A DNA stretch of 64,000 nt from Mariniradius saccharolyticus AK6. Its GTDB lineage: Bacteria; Bacteroidota; Bacteroidia; Cytophagales; Cyclobacteriaceae. Made by a program: the position numbers and the translations under genes. The stretch is taken from assembly GCF_000330725.2 (NCBI RefSeq), contig NZ_AMZY02000016.1:58532-122531 (forward strand). Reading direction: 5' to 3'. This document shows positions 25,895 to 35,267 of the stretch, one piece after another (positions within the stretch are counted from its first letter, which is position 1; the number at the start of each line of letters is the position of its first letter). The notes beneath the pieces are model-generated. The model had not been told where the DNA came from, searched no databases, and worked only from the letters and a program-made list of their open reading frames with translations.

Positions 25895-28800
25895 TCACCT
25901 CAAAAGTGTGAATGCACCGATTTGCTGCAGTTTTTCCTTTTGGCCGTCAATCTCAAAGGCGTATTCGATCATGAAAGTATATGTCCCGGCGGGCGCATCG
26001 TACTCCCTGATTTTACCGTCCCAGCCGTCTGCACCCGCGTAGACCAACTGGCCCCATTTGTTGTAGATCCAAAGTTCGAAACTGATTTGGCAATTGCTCA
26101 CTCCTTCAAATTTCCCATCAGAGGGATTAAATCCAGTTGGCATTCGCAATGTGGGTGCGCCGTCCCGCATTTCTCCAAAGGCACGCAATTGACAGCCATT
26201 TTGATCCTCTACCAGCAAGCCATATCTGCCAGAGGCAATGTTGGTGAGGCGTATATCAGAGCTTGCATCCGCTTCCCAAGATAATATATAAGGAGAAACG
26301 CCCCCTTTTGGAATCGACAGCAGCGTACCGTTGGCCAAGCCGCCACATGCGAAGCGCTCTATCTCAAATTCTATCGATAATGGTTCTGGAGAATCGATAA
26401 CGACAGGAACGATGAACGAACATCCCACAGCATCCTTCACTTCCATATCATATTGACCCCTGGTCAAGCCACTGACGTCAACTTTGCCTCCCGTGATGGT
26501 GGATTCAAATCCCTCAATTCTATAGGGCTTCGTTCCGCCAACCAGCTCAAACGAAACCGACCCGTCATTTGAATCGAAACAGGTTGCATGGGTGATCTTC
26601 GGCGGGCCGAGTAGAGAAAAAGGTATCGAAGTTTTGATCTCCAGATTTTCAATAACAATCTCACATCCTCCTTTATCCGTAATCGTCACTGCGTACACCC
26701 CGGTGGGCAGGCCTTCGGCTATCGGGGCATTCAGTGTAGTACTGTGTGACCATTTGTAAGTGAAATCACCCGTACCACCGGTGGATTCGATTTCAATTCG
26801 TCCAAAAGTGGATCCTTCGCAAATTTCGGTAGTCATCGTCTTTAGCGAGGAAGCCAAAGGTTGGTTGACCTTGATGGGCAGACGAGTGGAAAATCCATCA
26901 CAAGTGGGGTTTTCCAAACTGTATTCACGGTACCAAATTTCGCCAGAGGATCCGATTCCGCCCCATTTGATAGTTATCTCAGCTGTGGATTGTCCCGAGA
27001 TGATTTCCCCGCCAGTTACAAACCACTCATAGCCTCGCTTGGGAAGAAGGTCCTTTACCTGGTATTTGAAGGTATCCGCTTCACCAAAGCAAATTTGCGA
27101 TTTTCCTTTTGGCGCACCCGGCTGAATGGACTCGGTGATCAGTACCTTGATTTCCAAAGGCTCACCCTCGCAACCTTCCTTGGTCATGGGATAGGCCACT
27201 ATCTTGGCGTTGGGGTTTGGCACTCCCCATTTCACTTGGGCGGTGTAGTCAGTCGTTTGGACAATCTGTCCCCCGCTCACCTCCCAACGCACTTTTGCCG
27301 TGTTCTCGATATTTTCGAAGGTGTACGTTGCCACATCAATCAAGGGACAAACCGTATCTGGGCCTTCTAATGCACCTTCGGATTCCACGACCTCTACCTC
27401 GAATACCGCTTCCTGAATTTGGTCGCAAGCCCTGTCTCCCGTAAAGGCGGTGATTCGGATTTCATATTTACCGGGATTCTCAAACTTATGATCAACTACT
27501 TTTCCCTCCTGCATTGGAGTACCATCACCAAAAGTCCACTCGAATATCTGGAACTTCGGATCAAAAGGGATCACATTCCATGTTCCAAGTTTATCCAAGC
27601 AAGCCACTTTGTCTCCCTCTACTTCAAATTCATAGTCAACCTCCGTCCTGAAATTGAGGTTGGCAAGGCTTGCCCCCGCCGAATATCCATAGGACTCAAT
27701 GAATCCAGATCCATAGACATAGCCGATTATTCCCTCAGCATTGGAGAGCATGTGCACACCTTCCTTTACCTCGATTCTAGCATAGGAATAGTTTGGATTT
27801 CCGGGCACAGGCAAAAACTCGTTCCCGACAGATACCCCGTCCAAGATAGTCTGTGACTCCGATCCCCGCTTTGCAATGACATTCAGATAGTGGTTAACAA
27901 TGCCCACAACCCTTACTGCCGAAAATGCCACATTTTTAATCAGCTGATTGTTGGGGCTGAGCGTCACCATCGTTGGATCCCCATTGCTCGCGTACGGACC
28001 GTTCTGGATGTTGCACCATTGGCTCTTGGCAAATGTGGTGACAGCTATCGGCTTGGAGCCTTTGATGTTAACGATTTCATTTTCGCCAAAATTGAAAGTC
28101 AGGAATTTCCCCCGATTTATTCTTCCTTGGGAAACACCGTTGACGAAGACTTCAGTATTATTATCTGAAGCTAATACCTTCACCATTTCACCCGAGGACC
28201 TTCCACGAAAGGGAATGTGTATATATTCCATCCCCCACGAAAACACCGGATAGGCTTGTTGAAACAAATGATCGCCAGTCGTTCCCCCACAATCCCTCCC
28301 CACGGCCGTCATTTTGTTTCCACCAAAAACCGCAATGTTCTTACAATCACCATCTTGGCTTCCAAGGACACGAACCCGTGTCCCGGTCAAATCGCCTTTT
28401 GCTTTAATCTGATAAGATTGACCCTTTTGCAATGTGATGTTGATTGGGGCCCCTGGAGGAATGGTATTTACCGTGGGTGCAGTGGTGACGATTTCGATAT
28501 CTGTATCATTCTCCACGGCGACGATAAGCATCGTACTTTCATAGTTTACATTGCTTCCAGGATTTACACCTGGTGCAAATTCCTCGTAGTGTGCTGTCAA
28601 GATGTATTCTTTCCCCAAAGAAGAGAGAGGCAACACCACCGTACCGTCAGCGCTTCGTTCCCTGAAATTGAAGGCATGAACCGCAATGTTGCCATCAGAG
28701 AATATATAAATGCCCAAATCTTCAACTTGCCCTGAGCTGCGGTGAATCACGTCAAGTCCATCCTTCGGGAAGTTGTATACATATTGCTCCCCTGCTTGGA

Positions 28801-29032
28801 TCGAGAAAAGGTGCGTACCTGTCGCGTATTGGATAAAACCGTTCGCATTTTCAGCGGCCGAGATTATTATCGTCGCCTGATCCATGCGGTTTGGGACGAT
28901 ACGGTTGTTTTCCATGAAACCAACAAAAAACTCACGTCCAATCGTCGAAAGTTGGGCAAACGCGGAAAAATGAAAAACAGTACAAACCTGAATTCCCAAA
29001 ATCAAAACAAGGACTTTAATGGCAGTACGCAT
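25895..29032 (-). CDS. Large T9SS type-B surface protein with IgGFc-binding-like, PKD and SprB-type repeats (downstream copy)
   Basis: A 1045-residue secreted protein with a signal peptide (to about residue 26). The N-terminal 440 residues resemble the IgGFc-binding-protein-like domain (RSADGTVVLPLSSLGKEYI and NIAVFGGNKMTAVG). A PKD fold (FEWTFGDGTPMQEG) is near residue 495, followed by two PKD-like modules (to about 725), three SprB-type repeats (TGGTGDFTYKWS, VGGTKPYRIEG, KGGVSPYILSW) and, over the last 80 residues, the gliding-motility-associated C-terminal domain (MPTGFNPSDGKFEG, IYNKWGQLVYAG, DAPAGTYTF) that directs type-B T9SS export. It is a tandem paralogue of the next gene, 127 bases upstream. 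A surface adhesin or matrix role is inferred. Confidence 0.88.
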   Translation of the reverse strand: MRTAIKVLVLILGIQVCTVFHFSAFAQLSTIGREFFVGFMENNRIVPNRMDQATIIISAAENANGFIQYATGTHLFSIQAGEQYVYNFPKDGLDVIHRSSGQVEDLGIYIFSDGNIAVHAFNFRERSADGTVVLPLSSLGKEYILTAHYEEFAPGVNPGSNVNYESTMLIVAVENDTDIEIVTTAPTVNTIPPGAPINITLQKGQSYQIKAKGDLTGTRVRVLGSQDGDCKNIAVFGGNKMTAVGRDCGGTTGDHLFQQAYPVFSWGMEYIHIPFRGRSSGEMVKVLASDNNTEVFVNGVSQGRINRGKFLTFNFGENEIVNIKGSKPIAVTTFAKSQWCNIQNGPYASNGDPTMVTLSPNNQLIKNVAFSAVRVVGIVNHYLNVIAKRGSESQTILDGVSVGNEFLPVPGNPNYSYARIEVKEGVHMLSNAEGIIGYVYGSGFIESYGYSAGASLANLNFRTEVDYEFEVEGDKVACLDKLGTWNVIPFDPKFQIFEWTFGDGTPMQEGKVVDHKFENPGKYEIRITAFTGDRACDQIQEAVFEVEVVESEGALEGPDTVCPLIDVATYTFENIENTAKVRWEVSGGQIVQTTDYTAQVKWGVPNPNAKIVAYPMTKEGCEGEPLEIKVLITESIQPGAPKGKSQICFGEADTFKYQVKDLLPKRGYEWFVTGGEIISGQSTAEITIKWGGIGSSGEIWYREYSLENPTCDGFSTRLPIKVNQPLASSLKTMTTEICEGSTFGRIEIESTGGTGDFTYKWSHSTTLNAPIAEGLPTGVYAVTITDKGGCEIVIENLEIKTSIPFSLLGPPKITHATCFDSNDGSVSFELVGGTKPYRIEGFESTITGGKVDVSGLTRGQYDMEVKDAVGCSFIVPVVIDSPEPLSIEFEIERFACGGLANGTLLSIPKGGVSPYILSWEADASSDIRLTNIASGRYGLLVEDQNGCQLRAFGEMRDGAPTLRMPTGFNPSDGKFEGVSNCQISFELWIYNKWGQLVYAGADGWDGKIREYDAPAGTYTFMIEYAFEIDGQKEKLQQIGAFTLLR

Positions 29033-29063
29033 CCAAACCCGGTGATTTCTAAACTTCCTAATT

Positions 29064-29150
29064 TATCAATAAATTTTTGTCTATCCAGACTAGTTTTTGT
29101 TTAAAGGGTTTGTTTAGCAAGATTGTTGTCTAACCAAAGTGTTTTGTCTA
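29064..29150 (-). promoter_or_regulatory. Three TAGACAA sites between the tandem T9SS-B genes
   Basis: On the minus strand TAGACAA occurs at 29144-29150, 29126-29132 and 29077-29083. The third is extended (TAGACAAAAATTTATTGATA) and resembles a site upstream of the other paralogue. Two copies are 18 bases apart. This could be an operator or part of a shared promoter. Confidence 0.35.
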
Positions 29151-29159
29151 TTGAGGTTG

Positions 29160-32100
29160 TCATCGAAGTAGTGTCACGACTCCCCTTTGTTCATCAACTG
29201 TATATATTCCGTTGACAGTAGCCTCATATACTATTTGGTAGGTATAGGTGCCGGGTGGCGCATCCTCACCATTGTAGGTCCCATCCCAGCCTTCTCGTCC
29301 TGAATAAACCATTCCACCCCATCTATTGAAGACCTTTAACGTATAATTGACTTCGCAATTGGCTACTGGGCCAAAATTCCCGTCCCGTGGATCAAATCCG
29401 GTCGGCATGCGCGCTTTAGGAACTTCCTCATACAGATCCCCAGAGCCAATGCTGATGCACCCCAATCCGTCCCTTACTTTTACCTCATACCGACCTTTTG
29501 GTAATCCGGTCAGGTTGGTACCGGTGGAGTTATCGTATGCCCAAACATAGCTGAACGGAGCCAGTCCTTTTGCCGACCCGACCACCAATTCCCCATTAGA
29601 ACCGCCCGGGCAGGTGGCCTTAACCATTCTCACGTCGACCTCAGCAGGCATTGGGGACTCGATCCGAAAATTCGCAGGAATCGAGCAACCGTTGGCATCC
29701 TTTACGATAAAGGTATAATTCCGCCCCTCCAATCCGTTAAGGGCGATCTCGGAATTTCCAAAGCTGAACTCATCATAGTCGATTGAATACGGAGGTACGC
29801 CTCCTTTGACCTCAACCAGTGCATTGCCGTCGGGCCTTCCAAAGCACGAAGTCGGTTCTGTTCTGATGTTTGCAATGGTTAGAAGATCCGGTTGGGTTAT
29901 AGATATTCCTGTTAGTTCAACATTGCATCCAAATGCATCCCGGACGGAAACTGAGTAGTTACCAATTCCCAAGTTTCCAGCCGTCCCATTATTCAGATTA
30001 GTGTTGTGACTCCAAGTGTAGACATAAGGTGGTTTTCCACCTGTTGCAAGAACAGATATCTCTCCGGTTTGACTTCCAAAACATATGACATCCTGCTTGT
30101 TTTGAAGCGCAATTGACAACTCCGCATTTACCAACACAAAAAGCTTTGGCGAAAGCCCTTCACAAAAATCATCCTTGAGGCTATATTCCCGGTACCAGAT
30201 TTGACCCGTTACGCCAGGTTTATTCCATTTTACCTTCACTCTGTTTACCTCATTGGAACCGATGAACTCCCCTCCTTCGATAAACCATTCGTATCCTCGT
30301 CCGCTCGTGAAAGTACCAACTTCATAAGTCCATTCCGCTTCAGCATCAAAACAAATCTCAGTTTTCCCGACCGGTATAAGTGCCTCAATCAGTGGATTGA
30401 TAACTACAGTCATGGCAATCGGGGCCACTGGACAACCTTCAATATTGTAAGGTTTCGCAATGATCTGGGCTGCCGGATTTGCTGGTCCCCAAAGTACCGT
30501 AACACGATTATTGGCCGGGTCTTCTGAAATGATCTCTCCTCCTATTGCCTCCCAATCGACTTTTGAAATCTCAGCTTCGGTCAGGAGTCCGTAGGTGATT
30601 TCCTCGACATTGGGACAAACCTTGGCAATGCCTCTTATTTCACCGGTTACTTCTTCGACTTTCACCTTGAAGATGACTTCCTGTTGTTGATCGCAGGAAT
30701 TTTCGCTGACTGCCGCTATTACTTTTACTTCGTATTCACCTGGAGTGGAAAAAACATGATCCACTTCCTTCCCTTTCTTCTCATCAGTTCCGTCGCCAAA
30801 ATTCCATGTAAAAAAGGTGAAAAGCTCATTTTCTGGTACGATTTCCCACATTCCTTCTTGCCCGAGACAAGCGACTCGATCTCCCACGACTTCAAACTCA
30901 TAATCGCTGTTTGTTAGGAAATTCAAATTGTCCAAGCTTGCACCAACGGCAAATCCATAAGACTCAATATACCCAAAGCCGTACACATAGGCTATCAAAC
31001 CTCCCCTATTATTCAAAGAATGTACACCTGCGCCTATGTTGATTCTTGCATAAGAATACTCGGAACTTCCGGGAATCGGAGAAAACCGATTTCCAATGTT
31101 GTTGCCGTCGAGCCGGGTCGCGTCCACTTCGGCTGTCTTGACGATCACGTTGACATAGTGATTTACAATTGACGGCAACTGGAGTGCATTGAACGTGATA
31201 CTGGTGAGTAGCTGTTGATTTGGGCTGTAGGTGATCATAAAAGGATCACCTTGGTCGAAAAAGGGCTGATTTCGGTCATTACAGTTTTGGCTCTTTGCAA
31301 AAACCGTCACAGCGGATGGCTTATCTGTCTTGATGGAAGCTACCTCATCTTGCTGGAAATTCAAGGTCATGAACTTACCCGCATTCAATGTGCCCCGATT
31401 TACCCCGTTGACCCATACCTGGGTTTGGTCTTCAGAAGCAAGGACTTTAACAAGCTCACCTGAGCTTCTTCCGGCCAAGGGGATATGAAAAAACTCAGAA
31501 CCCCAAGTATTGATCGGATAGGCTTGTTGAAAAAGGTGGTCGTTTGCCTGACCGCAGTCTCCTACACTCGTCCATTTGTTGCCTCCAAACACCGCAATAT
31601 TTTTACATTCTTCCACGTTTTCGCCAATTACCCTTACTCGGGTGCCCGTAAGGTCACCTCTTGCCTTGACTTGGTAGCTTTGTCCCCGATTGAGGGAAAT
31701 GGTAAAGGGAACATTCGGAGCTTGGCCGGTCCATGTCCACACTGAGGGTATGATCTCTATTTTGGTATTGTCTTCCACCCCCACTACGAGCAGCAGACTT
31801 TCATTATTGGCATTGGCATTGTAATTGACTGGGTAGGTCATCGTTTCAAAATGGGAGGTCACGAGGTATTCCTTTCCCAACGTTGAAACAGGCAGGACAA
31901 CCGTCCCATCTGCTGAACGGAATCGCTCATTGAAAGCATACACAGATACGTTGCCCGAGGATTGGATATACACACCTTTATTCTGCACCATTCCCGAAAT
32001 TCGGTGCAACATGTCGGAGTCGTTGATTTGGTACATGAACTGCTGACCAGCGTTCAATGAAAAATTAACAGTTTTTCCGTCATATTCAAGAGTGCCGGAT

Positions 32101-32288
32101 GCCGCTTCCGCCGCAGTAATCACAACAACTCCCCTATCAGGCGCATCCGGTGGTACACCATTGTTTTCCATGTACCCGAACCAAAACTCTTTTCCCATCG
32201 TGGTGACTTGCCCATGCGTATCAAAAAAAATAATCAGCAGCAAAAGCGCCACCGCAAAAAATCTACAGGGATAATTAAAACTAACCAT
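29160..32288 (-). CDS. Large T9SS type-B surface protein with IgGFc-binding-like, PKD and SprB-type repeats (upstream copy)
   Basis: A 1042-residue paralogue of the downstream gene with the same domain order: signal peptide (to about residue 26), IgGFc-binding-like region (to about 450; RSADGTVVLPVSTLGKEYL, NIAVFGGNKWTSVG), PKD at about 490-545 (FFTWNFGDGTDEKKG), two PKD-like modules (to about 725), three SprB-type repeats at about 730-960 (GGKPPYVYTWS, KGGVPPYSIDY, APFSYVWAYD) and the type-B T9SS sorting domain at 961-1042 (MPTGFDPRDGNFGP, VFNRWGGMVYSG). Paired cysteines in each repeat suggest disulfides after export. Sequence similarity to its neighbour is strong over the N-terminus, pointing to tandem duplication. 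Binding partner unknown. Confidence 0.88.
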   Translation of the reverse strand: MVSFNYPCRFFAVALLLLIIFFDTHGQVTTMGKEFWFGYMENNGVPPDAPDRGVVVITAAEAASGTLEYDGKTVNFSLNAGQQFMYQINDSDMLHRISGMVQNKGVYIQSSGNVSVYAFNERFRSADGTVVLPVSTLGKEYLVTSHFETMTYPVNYNANANNESLLLVVGVEDNTKIEIIPSVWTWTGQAPNVPFTISLNRGQSYQVKARGDLTGTRVRVIGENVEECKNIAVFGGNKWTSVGDCGQANDHLFQQAYPINTWGSEFFHIPLAGRSSGELVKVLASEDQTQVWVNGVNRGTLNAGKFMTLNFQQDEVASIKTDKPSAVTVFAKSQNCNDRNQPFFDQGDPFMITYSPNQQLLTSITFNALQLPSIVNHYVNVIVKTAEVDATRLDGNNIGNRFSPIPGSSEYSYARINIGAGVHSLNNRGGLIAYVYGFGYIESYGFAVGASLDNLNFLTNSDYEFEVVGDRVACLGQEGMWEIVPENELFTFFTWNFGDGTDEKKGKEVDHVFSTPGEYEVKVIAAVSENSCDQQQEVIFKVKVEEVTGEIRGIAKVCPNVEEITYGLLTEAEISKVDWEAIGGEIISEDPANNRVTVLWGPANPAAQIIAKPYNIEGCPVAPIAMTVVINPLIEALIPVGKTEICFDAEAEWTYEVGTFTSGRGYEWFIEGGEFIGSNEVNRVKVKWNKPGVTGQIWYREYSLKDDFCEGLSPKLFVLVNAELSIALQNKQDVICFGSQTGEISVLATGGKPPYVYTWSHNTNLNNGTAGNLGIGNYSVSVRDAFGCNVELTGISITQPDLLTIANIRTEPTSCFGRPDGNALVEVKGGVPPYSIDYDEFSFGNSEIALNGLEGRNYTFIVKDANGCSIPANFRIESPMPAEVDVRMVKATCPGGSNGELVVGSAKGLAPFSYVWAYDNSTGTNLTGLPKGRYEVKVRDGLGCISIGSGDLYEEVPKARMPTGFDPRDGNFGPVANCEVNYTLKVFNRWGGMVYSGREGWDGTYNGEDAPPGTYTYQIVYEATVNGIYTVDEQRGVVTLLR

Positions 32289-32653
32289 ACTACTCCAAAT
32301 TCGATCTTAATATAGGTTTTTCGATTTGGTATCAAAACTTTTTTGTCTACGAAATGCAATTTTTAACATGTAAGAAGCTCTGGAATATCGATAAAATCCA
32401 CATCAGATGTCCAAAAATCGAGGAATTAATATTCATTAATTATTGATATTCAGTCACTTATATTACCACGCTAGAAATCTTGAATTCGAACTGAAAAAGA
32501 TCATTTAAGCGAACAGGATTTTCGCAATTCCGTGCCAAAAAAGAGTGAGTTACGACAGGTTTATCCCACCTTCATGCCCGATTTCTCGCTACTTGAAAAG
32601 AATATGCGTAAACGGGTTTCTCAAGATTCCAAAAAAATCTTGTGGGGATTTTT
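32289..32653. other. Divergent intergenic region
   Basis: About 365 bases with no gene seen, AT-rich. It holds the upstream element of the minus-strand T9SS-B gene and, near 32622-32642, a CAAGATT / AATCTTG hairpin followed shortly by a T-run (32649-32655) that could act as a plus-strand terminator or attenuator ahead of the NfeD-flotillin genes. Confidence 0.45.
32330..32349 (-). promoter_or_regulatory. TAGACAA element upstream of the first T9SS-B gene
   Basis: On the minus strand TAGACAAAAAAGTTTTGATA lies about 60 bases before the start codon. It shares TAGACAAAAA, a T and TTGATA at the same spacing with the element about 50 bases before the downstream paralogue. Confidence 0.35.
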
Positions 32654-32682
32654 TTGTCTGTGTTTTAATTTAATTAGTTTAG
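32654..32682 (+). promoter_or_regulatory. Candidate promoter of the NfeD-flotillin operon
   Basis: TTG (32654-32656) and TAGTTTAG (32675-32682), 18 bases apart, resemble the Bacteroidota TTG / TAnnTTTG promoter; the -7 element differs in one base. The start codon is 19 bases downstream. Confidence 0.4.
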
Positions 32683-32700
32683 AAAACTAAAATTTGAGAT

Positions 32701-33267
32701 ATGGAAATGTTCAATGAAATGGAGCCCTTGCTCAAAGTGTTCTGGTACATCGCGATCCCGAGTTCGCTTGTATTCCTAATCCAAATGGTGATGACATTTA
32801 TCGGCGTGGATGCAGGGGAAGGTCTGGAAGCTGACTTTGACGGTAATTTGGACGATGCTGGTGGACCGTTTCAGTTTTTCTCCTTCAGGAATCTCATCAA
32901 CTTTCTGATGGGTTTTGGCTGGGCTGGGGTTGCTTTTTATCAGTTTATTGAAAGCGAGTTTCTATTGGTTGCCTTGGCCTTTCTTATCGGATTGGGCTTT
33001 GTGCTGATATTTTTCGTGATCATTAAGCAACTGCAGCGCCTTGCTGAGGATAATACTTTCAAAGTGCAGGAAGCTCTGGGGAAGACAGCAGAGGTATATT
33101 TGACCGTACCTGCCAAGCGGTCCGGAACCGGAAAGATCCAAATCAGCGTCAAAGGTACGTTTAAGGAAATGGCAGCCGTGACCGATTTCGAATCAATCCC
33201 CACAGGTGCCTTGGTAAAAGTGAAATCTATTGATTCGGAAAACATTTTGGTCGTCGAAAAAATCTAA
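32701..33267 (+). CDS. NfeD-like (YuaF/YqiJ-type) membrane protein
   Basis: A 188-residue membrane protein with hydrophobic segments near residues 12-32, 62-82 and 88-112 and a C-terminal soluble OB-like domain (about residues 120-188; EALGKTAEVYLTVPAKRSGTG, then VKVKSIDSENILVVEKI). This is the layout of short NfeD family members that accompany flotillins. It is followed after 15 bases by the flotillin gene, the same pairing as yuaF-yuaG in Bacillus. The protein probably helps organise flotillin-rich membrane regions. The match is by architecture and gene order, as the sequence is divergent. Confidence 0.75.
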   Translation: MEMFNEMEPLLKVFWYIAIPSSLVFLIQMVMTFIGVDAGEGLEADFDGNLDDAGGPFQFFSFRNLINFLMGFGWAGVAFYQFIESEFLLVALAFLIGLGFVLIFFVIIKQLQRLAEDNTFKVQEALGKTAEVYLTVPAKRSGTGKIQISVKGTFKEMAAVTDFESIPTGALVKVKSIDSENILVVEKI

Positions 33268-33282
33268 ACTTTCTAGTCTTAT

Positions 33283-34794
33283 ATGGAGCCCATTTATTTA
33301 ATTATTGCAGCAGTAGTTGTTGTTTTCGTCACGATGACCGCCTTGGTCTCTCGGTACAAAAGGTGTCCGTCCGACAAGATTCTTGTTATCTACGGTCGTA
33401 CTGGTGGAACCTCAGCAAAGTGTATTCATGGCGGTGGTGCCTTTATTTGGCCAGTAATCCAAGACTATGCCTACCTTGACCTCAAGCCGATTTCGATTGA
33501 AGCAAACCTCACCAACGCACTGAGCCGTCAAAATATCCGTGTGGACGTACCTTGTCGCTTTACCATCGCCATCTCCACGGATGTCGACAGTATGGGCAAT
33601 GCCGCGGAAAGACTTTTGGGACTTTCTCCCGACCAAATCCAGGAATTGTCAAAGGATATACTATTTGGTCAGTTGAGGCTTGTGATCGCTACAATGACGA
33701 TCGAGGAAATCAACTCCGACCGCGATAAGTTTTTGGACAATATCTCCAAGAATGTGGATACGGAACTTAAGAAAATCGGCCTCAAATTGATCAACGTCAA
33801 CGTAACCGACATCAAGGATGAGTCTGGTTATATCGAAGCCTTGGGAAAAGAGGCAGCTGCGAAGGCGATCAATGAAGCCAAGATCTCCGTGGCTGAACAG
33901 GAAAAAATCGGTGAGACAGGTAAGGCCTTGGCAGATCGGGAACGTGACGTGCAGATTGCCGAAACACACCGAGACCGGGATGTGAAGATCGCCATCACCA
34001 ATAAGGACCGGGAAATCAGTATCGCTGAAGCTGCAAAAGACGAGTCTATCGGTAAGGCCGAAGCGGAAAGGGATACCCGTGTCAAGACCTCAGAGGCCAA
34101 TGCCATTGCGGTAAAAGGGGAAAATGAGGCCAAGATTTCCATCGCCCAATCCGACGCCATCCGGCGCGAAAAGGAGGCAGAGGCCCTGAGGATAGCCTTG
34201 GCCGCAGAGAAAGTCCAGCAGGCAAAAGCACTTGAGGAATCTTACCTCGCCGAGCAAAAAGCGGAAACTGCCCGTTCTGAGAGGGAAAGATCGACCCAAA
34301 TAGCCAACGTCGTGGTGCCTACTGAAATCGCAAAACAAAAAGCGATCATCGAGGCGGAAGCAGAGGCGGAACGAATCCGGGTACAGGCGAAAGGCGAAGC
34401 TGATGCGATTTTTGCAAAAATGGATGCCGAGGCTCGCGGTCTTTACGAAATCCTTACCAAGCAGGCCGAAGGCTACAGGGATGTCGTAGCAGCGGCAGGC
34501 GGTGATCCAAACAAAGCCTTCCAACTGTTGCTCATCGAGAAGCTCCCTGACTTGGTCAGAACACAAGTGGAAGCAGTCAAAAACATCAAGATTGATAAGA
34601 TTACTGTGTGGGACTCCGGTGCGAATAATGGAGAAAATGGCCAAGGATCCACTGCCAATTTTGTCTCCGGCCTGATGAAGACTGTTCCGCCACTCAATGA
34701 CTTGTTCAATATGGCTGGACTTAACCTTCCTTCCTACCTAAAAGGAAACGATCCTGATCCGACGGAAGAAAACAAACCAACAGATAAAAAGTAA
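33283..34794 (+). CDS. Flotillin family protein
   Basis: A 503-residue membrane scaffold. The N-terminal segment (about residues 4-22) inserts in the membrane, followed by the SPFH/Band-7 domain (about 25-190; YGRTGGTSAKCIHGGGAFIWP) and a long Ala/Glu-rich coiled coil (about 190-400; repeats of the EAE/DRE type such as AEAERIRVQAKGEADAIF). The C-terminal part contains EKLPDLVRTQVEAVKNIKID, typical of bacterial flotillins (YuaG/YqiK type). Flotillins oligomerise and organise ordered membrane domains. A strong terminator follows, closing the two-gene unit with the NfeD-like protein. Confidence 0.92.
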   Translation: MEPIYLIIAAVVVVFVTMTALVSRYKRCPSDKILVIYGRTGGTSAKCIHGGGAFIWPVIQDYAYLDLKPISIEANLTNALSRQNIRVDVPCRFTIAISTDVDSMGNAAERLLGLSPDQIQELSKDILFGQLRLVIATMTIEEINSDRDKFLDNISKNVDTELKKIGLKLINVNVTDIKDESGYIEALGKEAAAKAINEAKISVAEQEKIGETGKALADRERDVQIAETHRDRDVKIAITNKDREISIAEAAKDESIGKAEAERDTRVKTSEANAIAVKGENEAKISIAQSDAIRREKEAEALRIALAAEKVQQAKALEESYLAEQKAETARSERERSTQIANVVVPTEIAKQKAIIEAEAEAERIRVQAKGEADAIFAKMDAEARGLYEILTKQAEGYRDVVAAAGGDPNKAFQLLLIEKLPDLVRTQVEAVKNIKIDKITVWDSGANNGENGQGSTANFVSGLMKTVPPLNDLFNMAGLNLPSYLKGNDPDPTEENKPTDKK

Positions 34795-34809
34795 TCCGTC
34801 TTCACCAAT

Positions 34810-34862
34810 AAGGAATATTCGGAAAAATTGACTTATCCCGGCTTTTCCGAGTATTCCTTTTC
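34810..34862 (+). terminator. Long hairpin terminator after flotillin
   Basis: Two 17-base arms (AAGGAATATTCGGAAAA and TTTTCCGAGTATTCCTT, one wobble pair) around a 16-base loop, ending in T-rich sequence, lie just after the flotillin stop. Confidence 0.75.
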
Positions 34863-34887
34863 GAAAACCTGTTTGCATGTACCCAGC

Positions 34888-35220
34888 ATGAATCGAAGAT
34901 TTTGTTTCACTTTGGACTTGGTCGATGACCCGGAGATGATCCTGGCTTATGAAAAACACCACGAGGCGATATGGCCGGAGGTGCGGCAGAGTTTTGTCGA
35001 TGCGGGCATCTTGAAATTGGAGCTTTACCGCTGGGAAACAAGACTTGTGATGATTTTTGAGGTGGATGATTCCTTCTCTTTTGAGCGGAAAAAGCTAATC
35101 GACGAATCAAATCCAGTTATCCAGGAATGGGAAAAACTCATGTCCACTTATCAAAAACCGCTTCCAAATTCTGCGCCGGGTGAGAAATGGGTTTTGATGA
35201 AAAAAATCTTCAGCACTTGA
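34888..35220 (+). CDS. L-rhamnose mutarotase family protein
   Basis: A 110-residue protein of the RhaM family (alpha/beta-barrel dimer) that interconverts alpha and beta anomers of L-rhamnose or related sugars. RFCFTLDLVDDPEMILAYEKHH and IWPEVRQSFVDAGI, with the later RWETRLVMIFEVDD, match the family; the conserved His, Tyr and Trp residues of the active site are present. The ATG at 34888 gives the usual N-terminus. No rhamnose isomerase or kinase genes are nearby, so the substrate may be another deoxy- or hexose sugar. Confidence 0.85.
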   Translation: MNRRFCFTLDLVDDPEMILAYEKHHEAIWPEVRQSFVDAGILKLELYRWETRLVMIFEVDDSFSFERKKLIDESNPVIQEWEKLMSTYQKPLPNSAPGEKWVLMKKIFST

Positions 35221-35245
35221 CAAACCATTATTTTTACTATTTTTG
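35217..35245 (+). promoter_or_regulatory. Promoter of the MerR-dprA pair
   Basis: TTG at 35217-35219 and TATTTTTG at 35238-35245, 18 bases apart, fit the Bacteroidota promoter consensus (TTG / TAnnTTTG) exactly. The TTG overlaps the stop codon of the mutarotase gene; the GTG start of the regulator lies 22 bases after the -7 element. Confidence 0.6.
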
Positions 35246-35267
35246 GTTAAAGTAAAGCTTAAACACC

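Noticed and set aside
25895..32288. Large tandem duplication considered as a mobile element
   Set aside because: No inverted repeats, target duplication or transposase gene; the two copies are diverged surface protein genes.
34888..35220. Part of a rhamnose utilisation operon
   Set aside because: The mutarotase stands alone; no isomerase, kinase, aldolase or transporter for rhamnose is present in the window.
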